In this document: piece after piece, positions 40,752 to 48,440 of the stretch | Layout of the letters: the number at the start of each line of letters is the position of its first letter | Numbering within the stretch: the stretch's first letter is position 1 | Assembly: GCF_965232525.1 (NCBI RefSeq) | Contig: NZ_OZ246980.1 | Coordinates: forward strand, 4,154,001 to 4,218,000 | Direction of reading: 5' to 3' | DNA: 64,000 nt | Source of the DNA: Bauldia sp965232525 | GTDB lineage: Bacteria > Pseudomonadota > Alphaproteobacteria > Rhizobiales > Kaistiaceae | Program-made: the position numbers and the translations under genes | The notes under the pieces: generated by a model | What the model saw: the letters and a program-made list of their open reading frames with translations, nothing else | What the model was told of the DNA's origin: nothing | Databases searched by the model: none

Positions 40752-41894
40752 ATGTCCTCGCTACGCCACCGATTCGCCGCCAGCCGCATCGCCCCCGCGC
40801 AGACGGTCGAGGACTTTGTTGGCGTCCAAATCGACCCCGAGCGGCGACGGGGTCGAGGCGCCGGCATCAACCCCTCGGGGCGTTTCGAACCGACCCAAAC
40901 CACCGCCTTCGACGACGGCTGGGGCTCGGCCGACGACCTGCCGCCGTTCAAGACTGAGGTTCAGGAAGAGAAACCGCGACGGATCATCACCACCAACCAG
41001 TCGCCGGATATCTCCTTCGATCGATCGATCAATCCGTATCGCGGCTGCGAGCACGGCTGCGCCTATTGTTTCGCCCGGCCGACCCACGCCTATATGGGGC
41101 TATCGCCGGGGCTCGATTTCGAAACCCGCCTCTTCGCCAAGCCGAACGCGGCGAAGCTGCTCGAACGGGAACTCGCCAAGCCAGGCTACCAGCCGAAGAC
41201 CATGGCGATCGGCACCAACACCGATCCCTATCAGCCGATCGAGAAGCGCTATCGGATCATGCGCGAGATTCTCGAGGTTCTCGACGCGGCCAACCACCCG
41301 GTCGGGATCGTCACCAAATCGGCGCTGGTCCTGCGCGACATCGACATCCTGTCGCGGATGGCGGCGCGCAATCTGGTCAAGGTCGCATTGTCGGTGACGA
41401 CTCTCGACCGCAAACTCGCAAGAGCCATGGAGCCGCGGGCCGCGACGCCGGAACGGCGCCTGGCGGCGCTGCGCCTGTTGTCCGAAGCGGGCGTTCCGAC
41501 CACGGTCATGGTTGCGCCGATTATCCCCGCGCTGAACGAACCGGAGATCGAGCGGATTCTCGACGCGGCGTCGGTCGCTGGAGCACGAGAGGCGGGCTAC
41601 GTCCTTCTTCGGCTCCCGCTCGAGGTGCGCGACGTGTTCAAGGACTTCCTTGAGCGAGCCTATCCTGACCGCGCCAAGCACGTGCTGTCGGTGATCCGCT
41701 CCATGCACGGCGGTAAGGATTACGATTCAACCTGGCACCATCGCCAGCGCGGCGACGGCCCGTATGCGTGGCAGATTGGGCGCCGGTTCGAACTCGCCGC
41801 CCGGCGGGCCGGGCTCAATCGCGAGAAACGCTCGCTGGACAAGACGCAGTTCCGCTCGCCGCAGCCGACGGGCGCCCAGCTCAGCCTGCTTTAG
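40752..41894 (+). CDS. PA0069-family radical SAM protein (SplB-like)
   Basis: A 380-residue radical SAM enzyme. The 4Fe-4S triad is in INPYRGCEHGCAYCFARPTHAYMG. Other family blocks: FETRLFAKPNAAKLLERELAKPGYQPKTMAIGTNTDPYQPIEKRYRI, PVGIVTKSALVLRDIDIL and RSMHGGKDYDSTWHHRQRGDGPYAWQIGRRF. The group is annotated as SplB-like DNA repair photolyase-related, but the reaction is unproven. An SOS box in its promoter supports a DNA-damage role. The ATG at 40752 is the start; the frame is open further upstream through the promoter. Overlaps the next gene tail to tail by four bases. Confidence 0.92.
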   Translation: MSSLRHRFAASRIAPAQTVEDFVGVQIDPERRRGRGAGINPSGRFEPTQTTAFDDGWGSADDLPPFKTEVQEEKPRRIITTNQSPDISFDRSINPYRGCEHGCAYCFARPTHAYMGLSPGLDFETRLFAKPNAAKLLERELAKPGYQPKTMAIGTNTDPYQPIEKRYRIMREILEVLDAANHPVGIVTKSALVLRDIDILSRMAARNLVKVALSVTTLDRKLARAMEPRAATPERRLAALRLLSEAGVPTTVMVAPIIPALNEPEIERILDAASVAGAREAGYVLLRLPLEVRDVFKDFLERAYPDRAKHVLSVIRSMHGGKDYDSTWHHRQRGDGPYAWQIGRRFELAARRAGLNREKRSLDKTQFRSPQPTGAQLSLL

Positions 41895-42706
41895 CCAAGG
41901 CGCTTGCCGACAATCACCAGGTATTCGCGTTTGATGTGGAGGCCGAGGTCAGTGGCGTAGTGGCGGTGATAGGCGTCGACATCGGCCTTGAGCGCCGTGC
42001 GCGCCGGTTCGTCGAGCGAGGCGGCCAGTTGTTTCAGCGGGCCGAAGCCTTCGACGTACCAGTCCCAGATCTCGTCCGGATCGGCGTGATAGGCGTTGCT
42101 GATCCCCATCTCGAATGTCAGGTCGAAGTCGCGGCCGAGCAGGCCGGCGACGATGTCGCGATCACCCCAGGCGAGCGGCGATGGCTCAGGCGGCGGCGCG
42201 CCGCTATGTTTGCCGATCACGCCGAAGAATTCCGCCACGGCGCCGGCGGGCGCCCAACAGGCCAATGACAATCGCCCGCCCGGACGACAGACCCGGGCGA
42301 TCTCCGTCGCGGCGCGTTCATGGTTGACCGCGAACATGACCCCGAACGTCGAGATCACACCGTCGAAGGCACCGTCGGCGAACGGCAGGCGTTCCGCGTC
42401 CGCGAGGCGGTAGTCGATCGGCCGGTCGAGGTCCTTTGACAACGCCTCGGCAGCCGCAAGCAGCTCCGGGGCGATGTCGATGGCGGTGACCTCGGCGCCG
42501 ACGCGGGCCAAGTTGCGCGCGGTCCATCCGGTGCCGGTAGCGACGTCGAGGACGCGATCACCGGGCCGCGGCGCGAGCCGCTGCGCCGCATGGGCAAGGG
42601 CATCGGAGATTCGGAAACTCACATTGTCATAGGCCGCCCCGCCGATGCCCCACATCCGCGCGGCCGGCTTGTGGTGATCGAGGATGGCGCTCTCCAGAAC
42701 GGTCAT
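41891..42706 (-). CDS. Class I SAM-dependent methyltransferase
   Basis: A 271-residue methyltransferase of the UbiE-like type: VLDVATGTGWTARNLARVGAEVTAIDIAPELLAAAEAL, ADAERLPFADGAFDGVISTFGVMFAVNHERAATEIARVCRPGGRLSLACWAPAG. The target is unknown. AGGAG is eight bases before the ATG at 42706 (upstream of that the frame crosses the operator). It is divergent from an HxlR regulator and shares a palindromic operator with it, so it is the probable target. Confidence 0.9.
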   Translation of the reverse strand: MTVLESAILDHHKPAARMWGIGGAAYDNVSFRISDALAHAAQRLAPRPGDRVLDVATGTGWTARNLARVGAEVTAIDIAPELLAAAEALSKDLDRPIDYRLADAERLPFADGAFDGVISTFGVMFAVNHERAATEIARVCRPGGRLSLACWAPAGAVAEFFGVIGKHSGAPPPEPSPLAWGDRDIVAGLLGRDFDLTFEMGISNAYHADPDEIWDWYVEGFGPLKQLAASLDEPARTALKADVDAYHRHYATDLGLHIKREYLVIVGKRLG

Positions 42707-42764
42707 CAGTGTACTCCTGTCAGCCCAAAACGAGGGCGATCGAAGCACGGTTGTTGGCGGCGCG

Positions 42765-42787
42765 AATAGTCCAGATTCTGGAGTATT
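42765..42787. promoter_or_regulatory. Candidate HxlR operator
   Basis: A 23-base dyad: AATAGTCCAGA, one central T, TCTGGAGTATT. The arms pair except at one position. It lies midway between the divergent methyltransferase and HxlR genes. Confidence 0.6.
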
Positions 42788-42838
42788 GTCGGGCGACGAC
42801 GGCAGCTATCCTGACGCTTGGAGAAGGGTCGAAATGCC

Positions 42839-43531
42839 ATGCGCAGCTACAACCAATTCTGTCCGATCGCCAAGGCCTCCGAACTGTTCTGCGAGCGATG
42901 GACGGCGATCATCGTGCGGGATCTCGCCTATGGCGCATGCCGGTTCTCCGAACTGAAGCGCGGCGCGCCGCTGGCGTCGCCGACTACACTCACCCATCGG
43001 CTGAGGCAGTTGGAGGCCGAGGGCATCGTCGAGCGCCGCCGGTCCGCCAGCGGCCGCAGCTGGACCTACCACCTGACACCCGCCGGGGAAGAATTCGTCC
43101 CAATCGTGATTGCCCTCGGCACCTGGGGGATGCGTTGGTCGCGTCGCGATCTTGTCAAGCACGAAAAGGATGTCGGGCTGCTGGTGTGGGCAATGGAACG
43201 GGGCGCCGATCCGACTGCGTTCGGTGATTGCCGCGCCGTGGTTCAGATGACCCTCACCGATCAGCCCAAAACCAAGCGAAACTGGTGGTTCGTCAATGCC
43301 GACGGCACGTGTGAGCTCTGCGTCACCGATCCGGGCTATCAGGTCGATCTCTACCTGACCACGACGCTTGCCGACATGATCTACATCTGGCGCGGCGACC
43401 TGACGTTGGCGACGGCGATCGACTCCGGGCGACTGGAGACCGACGGCCCGACATGGGCGCGACGGGCACTGAAGCGTTGGCTCAGCATCAGCACTCTCGC
43501 CCACGTCAAATCGGAGCGGGCGGCGGCGTGA
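42839..43531 (+). CDS. HxlR-family regulator with C-terminal extra domain
   Basis: A 230-residue regulator. The HxlR winged helix covers about residues 1-100: CPIAKASELFCERWTAIIVRDLAYGACRFSELKRGAPLASPTTLTHRLRQLEAEGIVERRRS...YHLTPAGEEF. HxlR proteins are usually about 110 residues; here a further 130 residues (from EKDVGLLVWAMERG to the end) look like an SCP2-type or similar ligand-binding domain (VVQMTLTDQPKTKRNWWFVN...VDLYLTTTLADMIYIWRGDLTL). The ATG at 42839 begins the domain. Probably represses the divergent methyltransferase gene. Confidence 0.9.
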   Translation: MRSYNQFCPIAKASELFCERWTAIIVRDLAYGACRFSELKRGAPLASPTTLTHRLRQLEAEGIVERRRSASGRSWTYHLTPAGEEFVPIVIALGTWGMRWSRRDLVKHEKDVGLLVWAMERGADPTAFGDCRAVVQMTLTDQPKTKRNWWFVNADGTCELCVTDPGYQVDLYLTTTLADMIYIWRGDLTLATAIDSGRLETDGPTWARRALKRWLSISTLAHVKSERAAA

Positions 43532-43593
43532 CGCGCTGAGCGAGGCGGTTTCACTCTTGCGGCCGATCGCGATGACCGCCACCATCCGGCCCC

Positions 43594-44340
43594 ATGTCGA
43601 AACCGCCCGCCGATTCGCCGCCACTCATCGACCTGCCGAAGCCGACCAACCGGATCGAGAAACGGGCGCGGCGCCGCGGTGCACGGCTGATCGCCGGTGT
43701 CGACGAGGCCGGACGCGGGCCGCTGGCAGGACCCGTCGTGGTCGCCGCGGTGATATTCGAAGGCCGCGTGCCGAGCGGACTCGATGATTCCAAACGCCTC
43801 GCGGCAGAGGAGCGCTCACGGCTTCACGATACGATCCTGCGCCGCGCGATCGTTTCGGTGGCGGTGGCGAGCCGGGCGCGGATCGATCGTATGAACATCC
43901 TGCAGGCATCGCTTTGGGGGATGAGCAAGGCCGTCGCCGGGCTGGCCCGGCGACCGGACCATGTCCTCGTCGATGGTAACCTCCTCCCGCGCGATCTCCC
44001 CTGCCCCGGCGAGGCCGTGATCGGCGGCGACGCATTGTCGGTTTCGATCGCGGCAGCCTCGATCGTCGCCAAGGTCACCCGGGATCGGCTGATGGCGGCA
44101 GTTGGACGGGCCTATCCCGACTACGGCTTCGGCAGTCATAAAGGGTATTCGACCCGCGACCACTTCGCAGCACTCGATACGCATGGGCCCTGCATTCATC
44201 ATCGGCGCAGCTTCGCGCCGGTACGGATCGCCCTCGGCCTGGAGGCCGAGCAGATTGAGCTGTTCGCGGACAAAGCATCGGACGCTGAGGCGAATCCGGC
44301 CGGCCCAGCCCCAACCGAACCGGCCTTCGCCGATCAGTGA
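43594..44340 (+). CDS. rnhB: Ribonuclease HII
   Basis: A 248-residue RNase HII, which nicks RNA:DNA hybrids and removes misincorporated ribonucleotides. The active-site motif LIAGVDEAGRGPLAGPVVVAAVIF is near the N-terminus, DDSKRLAAEERSRL follows, and the other acidic and His residues are in HVLVDGNLLP and YPDYGFGSHKGYSTRDHFAALDTHGPCIHHRRSFAPV. It has about 30 extra residues at each end. Its 3' end overlaps that of atpF by seven bases, in convergent orientation. Confidence 0.95.
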   Translation: MSKPPADSPPLIDLPKPTNRIEKRARRRGARLIAGVDEAGRGPLAGPVVVAAVIFEGRVPSGLDDSKRLAAEERSRLHDTILRRAIVSVAVASRARIDRMNILQASLWGMSKAVAGLARRPDHVLVDGNLLPRDLPCPGEAVIGGDALSVSIAAASIVAKVTRDRLMAAVGRAYPDYGFGSHKGYSTRDHFAALDTHGPCIHHRRSFAPVRIALGLEAEQIELFADKASDAEANPAGPAPTEPAFADQ

Positions 44341-44819
44341 AGCTTGTTTTTGACGTCCTCGATTGCGGAGGCCACCAGAGCGTCGGCTTTCTCGCCCTTC
44401 GCTTTGGCGGCGAGCAGCCTCTCGGCCGCCGCAATTGCGACATCGGCCGATAGCGCCTTCACTTCCTGAAGCGCCTGGATTTCGGCCTGGGCAATCTTCT
44501 CTTCGGCCATTCGGGTGCGGCTGGAGACGTACTCCTCCATCCGCTGTCGCGCCTCGACGCCGATCGCCTCCGCCTCGCGCTTGGCCTGGTCGATGATCTC
44601 CTCGGCCTCCGACTCCGCCTCGCGGGCCTTGCGCTGATACTCAGCCAGCAACGACTGGGCCTCTTCGCGAAGCTTGCGGGCCTGATCGAGTTCGTCGCTG
44701 ATCGAAGCGGCCCGCTTGTCGAGCGCGCCGGTGATCGCCCCGGGCACCTTCATGTAAACCAGCAAAGCGAGGAACAGGATCAGGCCGATCAGCGTCCAGA
44801 ACGTCGCGTCCTCAAGCAT
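44334..44819 (-). CDS. atpF: F0F1 ATP synthase subunit b
   Basis: A 161-residue stator subunit: one N-terminal membrane helix (FWTLIGLILFLALLVYM) and a long charged coiled coil (KAREAESEAEEIIDQAKREAEAIGVEARQRMEEY). Together with b' it joins F1 to the membrane sector. It overlaps the b' gene by eight bases and ends the F0 operon. Confidence 0.93.
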   Translation of the reverse strand: MLEDATFWTLIGLILFLALLVYMKVPGAITGALDKRAASISDELDQARKLREEAQSLLAEYQRKAREAESEAEEIIDQAKREAEAIGVEARQRMEEYVSSRTRMAEEKIAQAEIQALQEVKALSADVAIAAAERLLAAKAKGEKADALVASAIEDVKNKLH

Positions 44820-45384
44820 CGGTACCTCTCCCGGCCATCGAGTCGTCGACGGCCTTTCTGACCTCGTCGGTCGTTGGTTCGGCCTCGATCAGCGTCGTGA
44901 CCACCGCTTCGGCGGCGTCTCTGGCGATCGTTCCCACTTCGGCGAGCGCCTGCTTCTTGATATCCGCGATACGCGTCTCGGCGGTCGCCAGCTTCTCCGC
45001 AAGGTCCTTCTCGACCGCTTCGCGTTGGGTATTCGCCTTGCCACGAGCCGCTTCCCGCGCGTCGTCCGCCATGTTGGAGGCTCGTGCCCGGGCGTCCGCG
45101 AGCGCCTTCTCGTAGGCGGCAGCGGCATCCTCCGATTCACCCTTCAGTCGCTCAGCCTGATCGAGATCGGCCGCGATCCGGTCCCGCCGTCCCTCGAGGA
45201 TGCCCCCAATGCGGGGTAGCGCTACCTTGGCCATCAGGTAGTAGAGCAGCGCGAAGGTGATCGCGAACCACAGGAGCTGGGATGCGAACGTGGTCGCGTC
45301 GAACGGCGGAAACGTTGTGTGTTCCGCCACCGTTTCGTCGACAACCTGCCCTTCGACGAAGGGTTCGGTTTCGCCGGTTGCCAT
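44812..45384 (-). CDS. F0F1 ATP synthase subunit b'
   Basis: A 190-residue second b-type subunit, as in photosynthetic and other alphaproteobacteria where b and b' form a heterodimer. About 30 residues precede the membrane helix (FASQLLWFAITFALLYYLMAKVALPRIGGILEGRRDRI), followed by a coiled coil rich in Ala and charged residues. It lies between atpE and atpF. Confidence 0.93.
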   Translation of the reverse strand: MATGETEPFVEGQVVDETVAEHTTFPPFDATTFASQLLWFAITFALLYYLMAKVALPRIGGILEGRRDRIAADLDQAERLKGESEDAAAAYEKALADARARASNMADDAREAARGKANTQREAVEKDLAEKLATAETRIADIKKQALAEVGTIARDAAEAVVTTLIEAEPTTDEVRKAVDDSMAGRGTDA

Positions 45385-45417
45385 CAGCGCCTCCGGACGG
45401 ATCGATGGATCACGCGA

Positions 45418-45645
45418 TCAAACCGCGAAGAGGAGTAGCAAGGCAACCAGGAACGAGAAAATGCCGAGCGCCTCGGTCACGGCGAAGCCGAAGATCAGGT
45501 TGGTGAACTGGCCCTGGGCGGCAGCCGGGTTCCGGATGGCGGCCGCCAGGTAGTTGCCGAAGATGTTACCCACGCCGAGGCCGGCGGCGCCCATGCCGAT
45601 ACAGGCGATGCCGGCGCCGATGAACTTGGCTGCTTCTGCTTCCAT
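45418..45645 (-). CDS. atpE: F0F1 ATP synthase subunit c
   Basis: A 75-residue hairpin of two membrane helices, the standard length. The proton-carrying Glu is in the second helix (LIFGFAVTEALGIFSFLVALLLLF). Glycine-rich first helix (IGAGIACIGMGAAGLGVGNIFG). Third gene of the F0 operon. Confidence 0.96.
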   Translation of the reverse strand: MEAEAAKFIGAGIACIGMGAAGLGVGNIFGNYLAAAIRNPAAAQGQFTNLIFGFAVTEALGIFSFLVALLLLFAV

Positions 45646-45699
45646 GATGAACTCCTTGATGAGAAGGCTGATTGATGGAGGATGAACGCAACCGGGCGG

Positions 45700-46449
45700 T
45701 CAGTGCCCGGGATGAAGCGCGTCGTTGAGGTAGAGACAGGTGAGGGTGGCGAACACATAGGCCTGGACCACCGCCACCAGAAACTCCAGAGCGGTGAGAG
45801 CGATCGTTCCAAGCAGCGGGAGAATCGCGCCCAGGATGCCGACGAAACCGGCCGACCCAAGCGCCACGACGAATCCGGCGAACACCTTCAAGGTGATATG
45901 CCCGGCCAGCATGTTGGCGAACAGTCGAATCGACAGGGAGATCGGTCGCGAGATGAACGAGACAACCTCGATCACGGTAACGAAAGGCAGGAGGACCGGG
46001 GGCAAGCCGCTCGGCGCAAATAGACGGAAAAATCCAAATCCGTGTCGCCTGATGCCGTAAATCACGACCGTCAGGATGACCATCAGGGCCATCGTGGCCG
46101 TGATGATGATGTGGGCCGTCACCGTGAAGAAGTAAGGGAACATCCCGACGAGGTTGGCGACAAGGATGAACATGAACAACGAGAAGACAAACGGAAAGAA
46201 CCGCATCCCCTCGCTACCCGCCGCGTCTCGTAACGTCTTGGCGACAAATTCGTAGACGACTTCGGCCGCCGATTGCCATCGCCCGGGCACCAGCCCCCGC
46301 CCGCGAGTCGAGAGGATCAGGAAGGACGAGGCGACGACAATCGTCACCACCATGAAGAGCGCCGAGTTCGTGAAGGAGAAGTCGATTCCGCCGACTTCGA
46401 TCGGGATGATCTTTTCGACCTTGAACTGCGAAATAGGATCGGCTGCCAA
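45700..46449 (-). CDS. atpB: F0F1 ATP synthase subunit a
   Basis: A 249-residue membrane subunit that conducts protons past the c ring. The essential Arg is in PISLSIRLFANMLAGHITLKV. The best start is a TTG at 46447-46449 (MAADPISQF...), with GAGGGA a few bases upstream; no in-frame ATG lies near. It follows the small AtpI-like gene by 18 bases. Confidence 0.95.
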   Translation of the reverse strand: MAADPISQFKVEKIIPIEVGGIDFSFTNSALFMVVTIVVASSFLILSTRGRGLVPGRWQSAAEVVYEFVAKTLRDAAGSEGMRFFPFVFSLFMFILVANLVGMFPYFFTVTAHIIITATMALMVILTVVIYGIRRHGFGFFRLFAPSGLPPVLLPFVTVIEVVSFISRPISLSIRLFANMLAGHITLKVFAGFVVALGSAGFVGILGAILPLLGTIALTALEFLVAVVQAYVFATLTCLYLNDALHPGH

Positions 46450-46467
46450 CCTGGTCCCTCGTTCTTG

Positions 46468-46854
46468 TTAGTCGAACCGGCGGGTCGCCGGGTCGTCGTC
46501 AATTCCGGGCCGTTTGGCGATCATGCCGGCCGACCGCATCACACTCAACAGACCGGCCGCGAACCCCACCAGGAAGAACACGATCAATCCCCAGGGCGAG
46601 GTGCCCAACAACCAGTCGACCCCCCACCCGAGCACCGCACCGACCAGGACGCCGGCCACCAGATCGGCGCCCATGCGCAAGGCCAAGGCATAGCCGGTGC
46701 GCGGCGGCGCATCCGGGTCGGCGACCTTCTCTTCTTCCGGTCGAACAGTGCCGATCCGTCGGTCGAGGTCCTTCAGTCTCCGGGAAAGGCTGGCGTCCTC
46801 GTCGCGCCGCTCGCGGCCCGGTCTTTCATTGCCCGGTCCATCCGCTTCGCTCAT
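46468..46854 (-). CDS. atpI: AtpI-like / AtpZ-AtpI family protein
   Basis: A 128-residue protein with a charged N-terminal half (SLSRRLKDLDRRIGTVRPEEEK) and two membrane helices (DLVAGVLVGAVLGWGVDWLLG; WGLIVFFLVGFAAGLLSVMRS). It assists assembly of the c ring. The ATG at 46854 starts it; further upstream codons are open but not family-like. First gene of the F0 operon atpI-B-E-b'-F. Confidence 0.9.
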   Translation of the reverse strand: MSEADGPGNERPGRERRDEDASLSRRLKDLDRRIGTVRPEEEKVADPDAPPRTGYALALRMGADLVAGVLVGAVLGWGVDWLLGTSPWGLIVFFLVGFAAGLLSVMRSAGMIAKRPGIDDDPATRRFD

Positions 46855-47105
46855 CAGACCGCCCTGCCGGCGCCCCTCACGGCCCGTGCAAAGCCCGGAA
46901 CCGCCCCAAAAACCGGGCGCACCATAGGTTTCGCGTCGAAACGTGTCAAGAAGCGCGCATTTTGATCTATCTATTTGTTTCACATAGAATTTTCGCCTTG
47001 AGCCGCACACCGCGATGCTGCGTCGCAACCTGCTTGTTCAAAGAGAGTCGCGTGCTGAGCGACGGGGCTTCCGGATTGCCGGCAACCGTGGCACAAGCTT
47101 GTGTC

Positions 47106-47612
47106 ATGTCGGTTCACAGACGTTCAGCTCGTCGCGGTCCGGTGGTCTTGTCCGATCTGGTCGGGCGGACAATCGCGCCCGTCACGGCCCGCCGCGGCTT
47201 CGCGACTGCAGACCTGATCGCCGCTTGGCCAGCCATCGCCGGTTCGGCCCACGCAAACTGCACAGCTCCCGAAAAGGTGGTCTGGCCGCGGCAAAGCGAC
47301 GATGGCGAACCGGCGGCCGGCGTATTGGTCGTGAAGGTTGACGGCCCGCGAGCCATCTTCGTTCAGCACGACCTGCCACAGATCGTCGAACGCGTGAACG
47401 CCTACCTTGGCTACCGCGCGATCGCACGGGCCCGGATCATCCAGAGCCCGGTTGCGTCCGGAGAAGGGGCGGCGAGGATGCCGTCGGTGCGCATACTCGA
47501 CCCGGTAGCGGAACGTGGCCTCGAAAGGGACGTTGCCGACATCGACGACGAGCGGCTGCGGCGGGCGTTAATCCGGCTCGGACGTGGCGTCCGCGGCCTC
47601 GCGAATAGTTGA
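47106..47612 (+). CDS. DciA-like DUF721 protein
   Basis: A 168-residue protein with the DUF721 domain: VVLSDLVGRTIAPVTARRGFATADLIAAWPAIAGSAHANCTAPEKVVW and VKVDGPRAIFVQHDLPQIVERVNAYLGYRAIARARI. DUF721 proteins include DciA, the loader of the replicative helicase in most bacteria. The ATG at 47106 is chosen; a longer upstream frame does not look coding. It precedes a DsbA-like gene and smc. Confidence 0.88.
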   Translation: MSVHRRSARRGPVVLSDLVGRTIAPVTARRGFATADLIAAWPAIAGSAHANCTAPEKVVWPRQSDDGEPAAGVLVVKVDGPRAIFVQHDLPQIVERVNAYLGYRAIARARIIQSPVASGEGAARMPSVRILDPVAERGLERDVADIDDERLRRALIRLGRGVRGLANS

Positions 47613-47699
47613 GTTGCGCCGCGCCCAGAAACGCCACAATTGGCCGGTCCGGTGCGGTCAACGTTACGCGGATACTGATTAGCAAGAACGGTGAGGGTC

Positions 47700-48368
47700 A
47701 TGGCAGTTCGGACGACGGTTTCTTTTTTTGGTGCGGCGACGATCGCGGCAGGTTTCGGCGTTTTCCATTTCGGGGGCTCCACCGACGCTGTAACCTTCGC
47801 GGAGGCGTTCCTGGTGTCGCCCGCCGCGGCCGCAACAAGCGAGGAAATGCTGGAAGCCGGACCGCTCGGCGAGAAGACGCTCGGCGATCCGAACGCGCCC
47901 AACATCGTCATCGAGTACGCCTCGATGACCTGCCCGCACTGCCAGACCTTTCACGAACAGACTTTCGAAGCCTTCAAAGAGAAGTACATCGATACCGGTG
48001 AGGTCTACTTCATCTTCCGTCATTTCCCGCTGAACCCGCTCGACACGGCGGCGGTGATGCTGACCAATTGCGCGCCGGAAGAGCGCTTCTTCCCGCTGGT
48101 CGACTTGATGTTCGAGCAGCAGCCCAAATGGGCCTTTGTCGACCAGCCCGCCGAGGCGCTGCTCAATCTCGTCAAGCAGGCTGGCTTCACCCAGGAATCC
48201 TTCACGGCGTGCCTGCAGAACCAGGAGGTTCTGGACGGCGTCGACTGGGTTCGCAGCCGGGCTGCCGGCGATTTCGCCGTCCGCTCGACGCCGACATTCT
48301 TCGTCAATGGCGATATGCAGACCGGTTCGATGTCGCTGGAGGAATTCGACGAACTCCTTGCAGAATAG
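47700..48368 (+). CDS. DsbA-family thiol oxidoreductase
   Basis: A 222-residue thioredoxin-fold protein with an N-terminal signal or anchor (MAVRTTVSFFGAATIAAGFG...) and the active CxxC in YASMTCPHCQTFHEQTF. The cis-Pro loop is RSTPTFFVNG. It should form or shuffle disulfides in periplasmic proteins. ATG at 47700 is preferred (GGTGAGGG upstream), a GTG at 47691 is possible. Frequently found beside mutY, DUF721 and smc in alphaproteobacteria, as here. Confidence 0.92.
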   Translation: MAVRTTVSFFGAATIAAGFGVFHFGGSTDAVTFAEAFLVSPAAAATSEEMLEAGPLGEKTLGDPNAPNIVIEYASMTCPHCQTFHEQTFEAFKEKYIDTGEVYFIFRHFPLNPLDTAAVMLTNCAPEERFFPLVDLMFEQQPKWAFVDQPAEALLNLVKQAGFTQESFTACLQNQEVLDGVDWVRSRAAGDFAVRSTPTFFVNGDMQTGSMSLEEFDELLAE

Positions 48369-48440
48369 AGCCGAATCGCCCTAGGCGGGAACCATCGGGC
48401 GGCGTTTGGAGCGCAGCCGGCAAGCGTGGCGAGGGCCTAG

